The notes beneath the pieces were generated by a model. The model worked only from the letters and a program-made list of their open reading frames with translations. It was not told where the DNA came from and did not search any database. Of a stretch of DNA of 5,212 bases, positions 1 to 4,870 are shown in pieces. Each line of letters begins with the position of its first letter. Position 1 is the stretch's first letter. The translations under genes were made by a program, and so were the position numbers. This DNA comes from Acidobacteriota bacterium (GTDB taxonomy: Bacteria > Acidobacteriota > Polarisedimenticolia > Gp22-AA2): assembly GCA_016202915.1 (NCBI GenBank), contig JACQNT010000231.1, positions 1 to 5,212 of the forward strand, in the 5' to 3' direction.

Positions 1-657
1 CGCGCGGCGCGGATCGGCGCAGTGTTCTTCGTCCTGTGGGCGGCCCCGGTGCTGGGGCTCCTGATGGCGCGCGGCGGTACGGACGTCCTGGTGCGGCAGG
101 CCCTGTTCTTCACCCAGGCGGCGTTCGTCACCTTCGGCGGGGCGTACGCCGTCCTCGCCTACATCGCCGACATGGCCGTGAACCGCTTCGCGTGGCTGGG
201 CGCCGACCGGATGGTGCAGGGGCTTGCCCTGGCCGAATCGACCCCGGGGCCTTTGATCATGGTCACGCAGTACGTCGGTTTCCTGGGCGCCTGGAACCAT
301 CCCGGTCCCTTCGATCCCCTGTTGAACGGCGTCCTCGGCGCCCTCGTCACCACCTACTTCACTTTCCTGCCGTGCTTCATGTTCATCTTCGTCGGCGCGC
401 CCTACGTCGAGGCGCTGGCGGACAGCAGGCATGTCCAGGCCGCGCTGGTCGGCGTGACCTCCGCCGTCGTCGGTGTGATCCTCAACCTGGCGCTGTTCTT
501 CGGCAGCCGGGTGCTGCTTCCCGCGACCGGGGTCGTCGACGGATACGCCCTGGTGGCGGGAGCGGTCTCTTTCCTCCTGCTGCGGCACCTGCGCCTGCCG
601 GTCCACTATCTCGTCCCCTTCGGCGCGCTGGCCGGCATGGCATGGAAACTGCTTTAG
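1..657 (+). CDS. chrA: Chromate transporter ChrA, C-terminal half (5' end outside window)
   Basis: Membrane transporter of the CHR family, which exports chromate across the inner membrane in its characterised members. The frame is open from base 1 with no stop, so the gene begins upstream; the GTG at 22 is an internal codon, not a start. The 218 residues seen match one CHR domain of the usual two-domain protein of about 400 residues. Recognisable family segments are FVTFGGAYAVLAYIA (about residues 45-59) and ALAESTPGPLIMVTQYVGF (about 75-93), the second being the conserved ESTPGP loop. About six hydrophobic stretches follow one another, the last ending at the C-terminus (VPFGALAGMAWKLL). The stop is TAG at 655-657. 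What is seen supports family membership; chromate as the actual substrate is inferred from the family. Two inverted repeats follow the gene within 110 bases. Confidence 0.9.
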   Translation, partial: RAARIGAVFFVLWAAPVLGLLMARGGTDVLVRQALFFTQAAFVTFGGAYAVLAYIADMAVNRFAWLGADRMVQGLALAESTPGPLIMVTQYVGFLGAWNHPGPFDPLLNGVLGALVTTYFTFLPCFMFIFVGAPYVEALADSRHVQAALVGVTSAVVGVILNLALFFGSRVLLPATGVVDGYALVAGAVSFLLLRHLRLPVHYLVPFGALAGMAWKLL

Positions 658-690
658 GATCTGAGCCATTTCCAGTTTCTGGCGCGGCGC

Positions 691-721
691 CCTCCGCCCG
701 CGAGGCACGGCGGCGCGGAGG
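691..721. repeat. Inverted repeat downstream of chrA (7-bp stem)
   Basis: CCTCCGC at 691-697 is complementary to GCGGAGG at 715-721, with a 17-base GC-rich loop. It is the first of two hairpins after the chrA stop. No T tract follows on either strand, so it is at best a weak terminator or an mRNA 3'-end stabiliser. Such repeats arise easily in GC-rich DNA. Confidence 0.3.
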
Positions 722-732
722 AATTCCCAGGA

Positions 733-766
733 GGGAGCGGTCCCCGCCGTGGCGCGGACCGCTCCC
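733..766 (+). terminator. Perfect 11-bp hairpin after chrA, probable transcript end
   Basis: GGGAGCGGTCC (733-743) and GGACCGCTCCC (756-766) are exact reverse complements. Inside, CGC (745-747) pairs with GCG (752-754) around the tetraloop CGTG after one C-C mismatch. The stem is long and GC-rich. No T tract follows: the next bases are GAAGGTGGAG. It therefore does not meet the classical intrinsic terminator pattern. It lies 75 bases after the chrA stop and 124 bases before the SWIB gene, so a transcript-ending or mRNA-protecting role is the simplest reading. A protein-binding palindrome is possible. Confidence 0.45.
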
Positions 767-879
767 GAAGGTGGAGATCCCTCAGCGGAAAGGAGGTCTT
801 GACCTCGGGGGAGCAGCCGGGGCCTACCCGTGGTAGAGTTTCCGCGGTTTTTGCCGGTCCGTTCCCATCACTATTCCGT

Positions 880-886
880 GGAGGAG
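880..886 (+). promoter_or_regulatory. Ribosome binding site of the SWIB gene
   Basis: GGAGGAG lies just before the ATG at 890, with five bases between GGAGG and the start codon. This decides the start in favour of 890 over the in-frame GTG at 830, which has no such site and would add 20 residues unlike the family. Confidence 0.8.
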
Positions 887-889
887 CAG

Positions 890-1162
890 ATGCCCGCAAA
901 GAAAGGTCGCAAACCCAGCGCCGCCTTCATGAAGCCGATGTCGCCGGACGCCATGCTCGCGGATGTCGTCGGCTCAAAGGCCATGCCGCGGACCCAGGTC
1001 ACCAAGAAACTCTGGGACTACATCAAGAAGCACAAGCTCCAGGACAGCAAGAACCGGCGGATGATCAACGCCGACGAGGCTCTGAAGAAGGTGTTCGGGG
1101 GCAAGAGGCAGGTCAACATGTTCGAGATGACCAAGCTGGTGTCCAAGCACCTCAAGGGGTAG
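890..1162 (+). CDS. Stand-alone SWIB/MDM2-domain protein
   Basis: A small basic protein of 90 residues made almost entirely of one SWIB domain (about residues 15-88), the fold known from eukaryotic SWI/SNF chromatin-remodelling subunits and MDM2. Conserved features are visible: a short helix (SPDAMLADVVG), then MPRTQVTKKLWDYIKKHKLQD (about 32-52), then NRRMINADEALKKVFG (55-70), and a closing amphipathic helix (NMFEMTKLVSKHLKG, 76-90). The N-terminus MPAKKGRKPS is lysine-rich and could contact nucleic acid, which is inference. Bacterial members of this size are known in several phyla and have no agreed function. A good ribosome site precedes the chosen ATG and a stable hairpin follows the stop (TAG, 1160-1162), so it looks like its own transcription unit. 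Family assignment is firm; function is unknown. Confidence 0.9.
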   Translation: MPAKKGRKPSAAFMKPMSPDAMLADVVGSKAMPRTQVTKKLWDYIKKHKLQDSKNRRMINADEALKKVFGGKRQVNMFEMTKLVSKHLKG

Positions 1163-1180
1163 ATGGAAGACCCTGACCGC

Positions 1181-1212
1181 CTCCCGCCGACGGCGCCCGC
1201 CGTGGGCGGGAG
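1181..1212 (+). terminator. Hairpin after the SWIB gene, probable terminator
   Basis: CTCCCGCC (1181-1188) pairs with GGCGGGAG (1205-1212). After one G-G mismatch, ACGGC (1190-1194) pairs with GCCGT (1199-1203) around the tetraloop GCCC, giving 13 base pairs in total. It starts 18 bases after the SWIB stop and ends 20 bases before the next gene. The tail is only weakly T-rich (CGGTTCGCGTTT), so termination may be partial and the Yip1-family gene might receive some read-through. Confidence 0.5.
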
Positions 1213-1232
1213 CGGTTCGCGTTTCAAGGGGG

Positions 1233-1913
1233 ATGACGGTGGAGGAAAGCAGGAACTGCTCCGCGCCCGTCCCGCCGCCGGTCGCCGCGTCCGATGAGGC
1301 CCTGAACCCCTGGTTTTCCATCTGGACCCGGCCGCGGGCCACCATGCGGCAGATCCTCGACACCGACCCGCGACGGATGGTCCTGCCCCTTGCCGCCCTC
1401 GGGGGGATCGCCGGGGGCCTGGGCGTCGCCATCGCCCCGGGCGTGGGGGATACCTACCCCATGTCCGCGGTGCTGGCCGGCGTCGTGGTCGGCGGCGCGA
1501 TTTCAGGCATCGTGTTCCTCTTCGTCCTGGGCTTCCTGCTCCGCCTGACCGGTGGCTGGATCGGGGGACAGGGGAACGGGGTCGCCGTCCGCTGCGCCAT
1601 GGCCTGGTCGAACGTGCTGGGCGTCTGGGGCCTGCTCCTCTGGCTGCCGCGGGCCGCACTCCTGGGCGGCGAGACCCTCTACGCCGAGCCACCGAGCATC
1701 GAAGGGGAGATGGCGTCGATCGTCGTGCTGCAGGCCCTCAAGCTGATCCAGTTCGTCATCGCCATCTGGGGGTTCTTCGTCACGCTGAAGTGCCTGGGCG
1801 AGGCGCACCGCTTCTCGGCCTGGCACTCCTTCGGTGCCTGCATCATCGCCCTGCTGATCCTCGCCGTGCCGAGCGCGGTTATCGCCGGCGTCGTCGTGGC
1901 CCTCCGGTTCTAG
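1233..1913 (+). CDS. Yip1-family integral membrane protein
   Basis: A polytopic membrane protein of 226 residues. After a hydrophilic, proline-containing N-terminus (1-23) comes the Yip1-family signature NPWFSIWTRPRATMRQILDT (about 25-44), then about five hydrophobic segments near 50-68, 79-104, 124-143, 161-186 and 197-223. No enzymatic motif is visible. In eukaryotes Yip1 proteins act in vesicle trafficking; bacterial relatives have no established role, so none is given. The ATG at 1233 sits directly against the purine run AAGGGGG (1226-1232), leaving no normal spacing. The in-frame GTG at 1239 would have a six-base spacing from the same run and is a real alternative start, removing two residues. 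The gene converges on the minus-strand peptidase with 21 bases between stop codons and no terminator there. Confidence 0.82.
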   Translation: MTVEESRNCSAPVPPPVAASDEALNPWFSIWTRPRATMRQILDTDPRRMVLPLAALGGIAGGLGVAIAPGVGDTYPMSAVLAGVVVGGAISGIVFLFVLGFLLRLTGGWIGGQGNGVAVRCAMAWSNVLGVWGLLLWLPRAALLGGETLYAEPPSIEGEMASIVVLQALKLIQFVIAIWGFFVTLKCLGEAHRFSAWHSFGACIIALLILAVPSAVIAGVVVALRF

Positions 1914-1934
1914 GAGCCCGTCCCGCCGGGGCCA

Positions 1935-3110
1935 TCAGGGTCCCTCGATCGTCTCGAGGAGGCGGGCCAGGAACGCGGCGCGGGGGGCGATGCGGTCCAG
2001 CCGCACGCGCTCCGTGGCGGCGTGCGCCCCCTCTCCCTCGACGCCGAGACCGTCCAGCACCGGCACGCCCAGGGCGGCGCAGTAAGACCCGTCGCTGCCG
2101 CCGCCGGTGGACCCCTCCCCCAGGTCGAAGCCGACCTCCGCGGCGGCGCGGCTGGCCTGCCGGTGGAGGGAGGCGACCGCCTCGGTCCTGATCATCGGCG
2201 GATGGGTCAGCGCGGCCTCGACGCTGAGCCGCGCCTTCGGGTTGCGCGCCCTGAGATTGAGCACGGCGCTCTCGACGCGCCGCCACTCGGAGGGGGCCGC
2301 GACGCGCACGTCGATCTCCGCCCGCGCGTTCGGCGCCACGACGTTTTTCGCCACCCCGCCGCTGATGATCCCCGCGTGCAGCGTCGTCCCGGAGGAGGCG
2401 TCTTCGAGCAGCTTGACCGCCAGCACCTGCGCCGCCAGCTCCTCGATCGCGTTCACCCCCTTCTCCGGATCGATGCCGGCGTGGGCCGGCACGCCGGTCA
2501 CCTCCAGGATGACGCGGCCCACCCCCTTGCGGGTCGTCTTCGCCCCGCCGTCCGGCATGCAGGGCTCCAGGCCGAGGACGTAGCGGCACCGGCGCGCCTC
2601 GGCCTCGAGGCGGGGGCGCGAGCAGGGGCTGCCGGCCTCCTCGTCGCTGCTGAAGAAGCAGGCGACCGGTGAGCGCGACCGGAACGAGCCGTCGCGCAGC
2701 GCCCGCGCCAGCAGGACGCACAGGACGATCCCGGCCTTCATGTCGTAGACACCGGGGCCGCGGGCGTACCCTCCCTCCAGCCGGAAAGGGCGGCGCTCCG
2801 CCTCGCCGAGGGGCCAGACGGTGTCCAGGTGGCCGAGGAGGAGGGCCGGCCGGCCGCCGCCGGGACCGGCGCCGGACCCCGGGGAGGCCGCGCCCAGGAA
2901 AGCGAGGAGCGCGTTGCCGGCCGGCGCCTGAGCGAGGACGGTCACCTCGGCGCCGGCGGAGCGGAGGGCGGAGGCGACCAGGGCGCCCAGCCGATCGACC
3001 CCCGCCTTGTCGGAGGTGGGGGAATCGACGGCCACGAGGCGGCGCAGCAGATCGAGCGCCTCAGCGGCCCGGCCGGCGAAGTAGGAGAGAAGCTCCCGCC
3101 CCCGGCTCAT
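1935..3110 (-). CDS. M20-family zinc metallopeptidase, glutamate carboxypeptidase (CPG2)-like
   Basis: A 391-residue predicted di-zinc hydrolase of the M20 family, whose members cleave C-terminal amino acids, N-acyl groups or small peptides. Family metal-site motifs are all present (numbering from the ATG at 3110): LLLGHLDTVWP with His94 and Asp96; GPGVYDMKAG with bridging Asp123; SSDEEAGSP with catalytic Glu157 and zinc ligand Glu158; GLEP with Glu182; and a late EGEGAHAATERV with His363. AHAGIDPEKGVNAIEEL (from about 209) marks the inserted dimerisation domain and its conserved His210. The C-terminal GGGSDGSY matches the CPG2-like branch. No signal peptide is seen, so it is probably cytoplasmic. 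AGGGA at 3124-3120 overlaps the upstream aminotransferase stop and lies nine bases from the ATG, but only three from a GTG at 3116, so the ATG is preferred. The two genes are presumably co-transcribed and translationally coupled. The substrate is not predictable. Confidence 0.9.
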   Translation of the reverse strand: MSRGRELLSYFAGRAAEALDLLRRLVAVDSPTSDKAGVDRLGALVASALRSAGAEVTVLAQAPAGNALLAFLGAASPGSGAGPGGGRPALLLGHLDTVWPLGEAERRPFRLEGGYARGPGVYDMKAGIVLCVLLARALRDGSFRSRSPVACFFSSDEEAGSPCSRPRLEAEARRCRYVLGLEPCMPDGGAKTTRKGVGRVILEVTGVPAHAGIDPEKGVNAIEELAAQVLAVKLLEDASSGTTLHAGIISGGVAKNVVAPNARAEIDVRVAAPSEWRRVESAVLNLRARNPKARLSVEAALTHPPMIRTEAVASLHRQASRAAAEVGFDLGEGSTGGGSDGSYCAALGVPVLDGLGVEGEGAHAATERVRLDRIAPRAAFLARLLETIEGP

Positions 3111-3119
3111 GGTCACGCG

Positions 3120-3124
3120 TCCCT
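3120..3124 (-). promoter_or_regulatory. Ribosome site of the peptidase gene, overlapping the upstream stop codon
   Basis: Read on the minus strand, AGGGA shares bases with the TAG stop of the aminotransferase (3125-3123). This arrangement favours re-initiation by ribosomes finishing the upstream gene. Its distance supports the ATG at 3110 over the GTG at 3116. Confidence 0.5.
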
Positions 3125-4460
3125 AGATCGACTTGAGGAGCGGGGCGACCCTGGCGAACGCCTTGAGGTGGGTCTCGATGTCGGCCTCGGTGTGCTGGAC
3201 CGTGACCGTCCACTGCTCGTCCGGCCCCGGGGGCTGGGGGATGACCCCTTCGTTCAGCATCGCCAGGTACCAGGCGTGGGAGGCGGCCCGGTCCAGCACC
3301 ACCCAGTCGCGGTAGTTCCGCATGACGTCCTTCTTGAAGTTGATCGTCCCCATCGGTCCCACGCCGTTGGCGTAGCACGGCAGCATGTGCTCGCGGATGA
3401 GCGCGCTATACCCATCGACGAGCTTCCTGTTGAGGGCGAAGATCCTGGCGTAGGCGTCGTCCGTGAGGACCTCCTTGAGCGTCACCTCGGCGGCCGCCAG
3501 GGTCACCGGATTGCTGGCGTAGGTGCCGACGTGAATGACGCGCAGCGAGTTGAGCTCCTCCATGATCTCCGCCGAGGCGCCGAAAGCGGCGAGCGGCATG
3601 CCGCCGCCGATCGCCTTCGCCAGGCAGACGATGTCGGGGCGGACCTTGTAGTGCTCGGTCGCCCCGCCGCGGGCGATCTTCACGCCCGTCTTCACCTCGT
3701 CGAAGATCAGCAGGGCGCCGTGCTCGTCGCACAGGGCCCGCAGGCCGGCCAGGAAGCCGGGCTCCGGCTCGGTGACACCCATGTTCAGCATGATCGGCTC
3801 GACGATCAGGCAGGCGACCTGGTTCAGGTTCTCCTCGAAGCGGCCGCGGACGGACTCCAGGTCGTTGAAGGTGGCCACCAGGGTGTGGGCGTACGACTCG
3901 GGCGGGATCCCCTCGCTCCCCGGCACCGGGCGGGGCCGGCTCCTGTGGCCGGTCAGCCGCAGCGGCGGCTTGCTGGACACCAGCACCGTGTCGTGGGCGC
4001 CGTGGTATCCCCCCTCGAACTTGATCACCTTGAAGCGGCCGGTGTAGCCGCGCGCCAGGCGGATGGAGTGCATGGTCGCCTCGGTGCCCGAATTTGAGAA
4101 GCGCCACTGCTCGTGCCCGAAGCGGTCGCGCAGCTCCCGCGCCACCGACATCTCCAGGCGGTGTGGCATGGCGTGCAGCGTCCCCTTCCGCGCCTGCGCC
4201 TCGATCGCCTGCACTACTTTGGGGTGGGCGTGCCCGACCAGGTTGGCCCCGAAGGCCATCGCGAAATCGACGTACCGGTTGCCGTCGGCGTCGGTGATGG
4301 TGGTGCCGACGGCCGACTCGATGAAGATCGGGTTGGGATCGACGACCCGGAAGTTGGAGGAGACCCCGCGCGGGAGGAGCCGCTTCGCCTCGTCGTGCAG
4401 CTCGCGGGATTTCCTGGTCCTGTCCTGGTAGCGCTTGACGATCGCGTCGTAGCCCGACAT
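3123..4460 (-). CDS. Class III PLP-dependent aminotransferase, glutamate-1-semialdehyde 2,1-aminomutase-like
   Basis: A complete 445-residue fold-type I PLP enzyme. Visible motifs are FSNSGTEATM (121-130, phosphate binding), GGYHG (150-154, ring-stacking aromatic), LIFDEVKTG (251-259, Asp254 to the pyridine nitrogen), CLAKAIGGGMP (279-289, Schiff-base Lys282) and GTYASNP (312-318, phosphate from the partner subunit). RGVSSNFR (31-38) aligns with GGVNSPVR of glutamate-1-semialdehyde aminomutase (HemL), keeping the carboxylate-binding Arg. The segment after GGYHG (about 158-190, KPPLRLTGHRSRPRPVPG) differs from the HemL gating loop, and no tetrapyrrole gene is nearby, so I do not call it hemL. 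Amino-group transfer or 1,2-shift on an amino acid or amino ketone is likely; the substrate is unknown. A strong ribosome site precedes the ATG at 4460. It is first in an operon with the M20 peptidase, which suggests one catabolic route. The 152 bases upstream reach back to a strong terminator. Confidence 0.88.
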   Translation of the reverse strand: MSGYDAIVKRYQDRTRKSRELHDEAKRLLPRGVSSNFRVVDPNPIFIESAVGTTITDADGNRYVDFAMAFGANLVGHAHPKVVQAIEAQARKGTLHAMPHRLEMSVARELRDRFGHEQWRFSNSGTEATMHSIRLARGYTGRFKVIKFEGGYHGAHDTVLVSSKPPLRLTGHRSRPRPVPGSEGIPPESYAHTLVATFNDLESVRGRFEENLNQVACLIVEPIMLNMGVTEPEPGFLAGLRALCDEHGALLIFDEVKTGVKIARGGATEHYKVRPDIVCLAKAIGGGMPLAAFGASAEIMEELNSLRVIHVGTYASNPVTLAAAEVTLKEVLTDDAYARIFALNRKLVDGYSALIREHMLPCYANGVGPMGTINFKKDVMRNYRDWVVLDRAASHAWYLAMLNEGVIPQPPGPDEQWTVTVQHTEADIETHLKAFARVAPLLKSI

Positions 4461-4465
4461 CGTGC

Positions 4466-4472
4466 CACCTCC
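4466..4472 (-). promoter_or_regulatory. Ribosome binding site of the aminotransferase gene
   Basis: Read on the minus strand this is GGAGGTG, five bases before the ATG at 4460-4458. It fixes that start. No in-frame upstream start has a comparable site. Confidence 0.8.
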
Positions 4473-4610
4473 CCGCCGCGCGTGCCGGGACGCCGTGTCT
4501 CCGTGCAGCCCGGCCGGCCCACGGCGTGAAACACCACGGGCGCTCCGGCGGGGGAACCCGGCGCATCGTCGGCCAGATCCTGCGGCTGGAGGATGAAGTC
4601 TAGCAGAGAA
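4473..4610. other. Intergenic stretch between the RNA-unit terminator and the aminotransferase
   Basis: I see no coding sequence here. No convincing sigma-70 promoter is visible on the minus strand. It would be the untranslated leader of the aminotransferase operon if transcription comes through the upstream terminator, or would contain a promoter of a type I cannot recognise. Confidence 0.4.
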
Positions 4611-4616
4611 GGAAAA

Positions 4617-4682
4617 AACCCGGAAGCCTCTGCGGCGCAGGGCGCCGCCCCGGGTGGACCGGCATCCGGGGGCTTCCGGGTT
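4617..4682 (-). terminator. Branched intrinsic (rho-independent) terminator
   Basis: AACCCGGAAGCC (minus strand, 4682-4671) pairs perfectly over 12 bp with GGCTTCCGGGTT (4628-4617), and the T tract covers 4618-4613. The 42-base interior folds into two further perfect stems: CCCGG/CCGGG (4670-4666 with 4653-4649) and GCGGCGC/GCGCCGC (4648-4642 with 4638-4632, three-base loop). The result is a Y-shaped three-way junction. There is no T tract on the opposite side, so it acts on minus-strand transcription only. Confidence 0.85.
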
Positions 4683-4745
4683 CGGTGGCCTGCCGGTATT
4701 CCTCAGGCGGACATCCGAGCAGGCTCGCTGGCCTCGCGTTCTCGC

Positions 4746-4808
4746 CTAAGTTACAGGCACCTCACGGGTCCGAGATAACGGCGTACAGCCACTCCAGTCA
4801 TGATTCAT
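4746..4808 (-). CDS. 20-codon ORF inside the candidate RNA (possible leader peptide)
   Basis: ATG at 4808 to TAG at 4748-4746 encodes a 20-residue peptide beginning MNHDWSGC and ending REVPVT. GGAGG (4824-4820) lies 11 bases upstream, slightly long but usable. A second ATG at 4801 (ATGACTGG) opens an overlapping 16-codon frame ending TAA. There is no run of one amino acid, so it is not a classical amino-acid biosynthesis attenuator peptide. The start MNHDWSGC faintly recalls the N-terminus of DUF433 antitoxin-like proteins, but nothing after it fits in any frame, so a decayed gene start is only a remote possibility. Whether it is translated is unknown. Confidence 0.3.
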   Translation of the reverse strand: MNHDWSGCTPLSRTREVPVT

Positions 4809-4810
4809 CT

Positions 4811-4828
4811 GCTGGACCACCTCCTTCC
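4811..4828 (-). promoter_or_regulatory. Extended complement of the 16S rRNA 3' end (super Shine-Dalgarno)
   Basis: On the minus strand the segment reads GGAAGGAGGTGGTCCAGC. The plus strand, GCTGGACCACCTCCTTCC, matches the common bacterial 16S 3' end GCTGGATCACCTCCTTTC at 16 of 18 positions. Both differences are C for T, which still allow G-U pairs in the RNA-rRNA duplex. An ordinary ribosome site uses four to eight of these positions. The match to 16S stops abruptly at 4810, so this is not a 16S gene fragment of any length. Confidence 0.6.
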
Positions 4829-4841
4829 TCGTGTACCGGGA

Positions 4842-4870
4842 AATCTACTCCCGAGCGGCGGAGGCTTCAA
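4842..4870 (-). promoter_or_regulatory. Sigma-70-like promoter of the candidate RNA
   Basis: Read on the minus strand: -35 TTGAAG (4870-4865), a 17-base spacer (4864-4848), and -10 TAGATT (4847-4842). Both boxes match four of six consensus bases (TTGACA, TATAAT) and the spacing is ideal. The predicted start is near 4836, some 28 bases before the short ORF. In this GC-rich DNA such a pair stands out. Confidence 0.6.

Larger units (their letters stand above)
4611..4836 (-). ncRNA. Candidate structured small RNA or operon leader, unrecognised family
   Basis: About 225 nt lie between a sigma-70-like promoter (4870-4842) and a strong intrinsic terminator (4682-4611), all read on the minus strand. 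From the 5' end the predicted RNA holds an 18-base segment complementary to the 16S rRNA 3' end (4828-4811), then a hairpin TCCAG/CTGGA (4816-4812 with 4797-4793), GCCT/AGGC around a seven-base loop (4758-4755 with 4747-4744), CGAG/CTCG around CCTG (4727-4724 with 4719-4716), GCCTG/CAGGC (4708-4704 with 4692-4688), and the branched terminator. A 20-codon ORF lies inside. Either it is a free-standing RNA or small mRNA, or it is an attenuator-type leader for the aminotransferase operon 152 bases beyond its T tract. It does not resemble tmRNA, RNase P, SRP or 6S RNA as far as I can judge. The 5' end is inferred from the promoter. Confidence 0.5.

Noticed and set aside
789..804. AAAGGAGGT ribosome site followed by TTG at 799 as the start of a 125-residue protein
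   Set aside because: That frame runs out of frame through the SWIB gene, and its translation is low-complexity noise typical of a shadow frame.
36..836. Long 266-codon plus-strand frame overlapping chrA
   Set aside because: It is an arginine-, proline- and glycine-rich shadow of chrA in another frame with no family features.
799..839. Promoter TTGACC (799-804) with TAGAGT (834-839) for the SWIB gene
   Set aside because: The spacer is 29 bases, far from the 16-18 needed, and the bases at the right distance (GCCTAC) do not resemble a -10 box. CTACC/GGTAG (824-828 with 832-836) is a small palindrome there, too short to call.
830..889. N-terminal extension of the SWIB protein from GTG at 830
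   Set aside because: It has no ribosome site and the extra 20 residues do not look like the family. The ATG at 890 has GGAGGAG at the right distance.
2829..4097. Long 422-codon plus-strand frame opposite the peptidase and aminotransferase
   Set aside because: It is antisense to two genes with complete catalytic motifs, and its composition (runs of D, H, R, G, A) is that of the antisense of GC-rich codons.
4811..4828. A 16S rRNA gene 3' end on the plus strand
   Set aside because: The match to the 16S tail is only 18 bases long with two differences. The bases before it show no helix 45 or other 16S sequence, and no spacer, tRNA or 23S follows.
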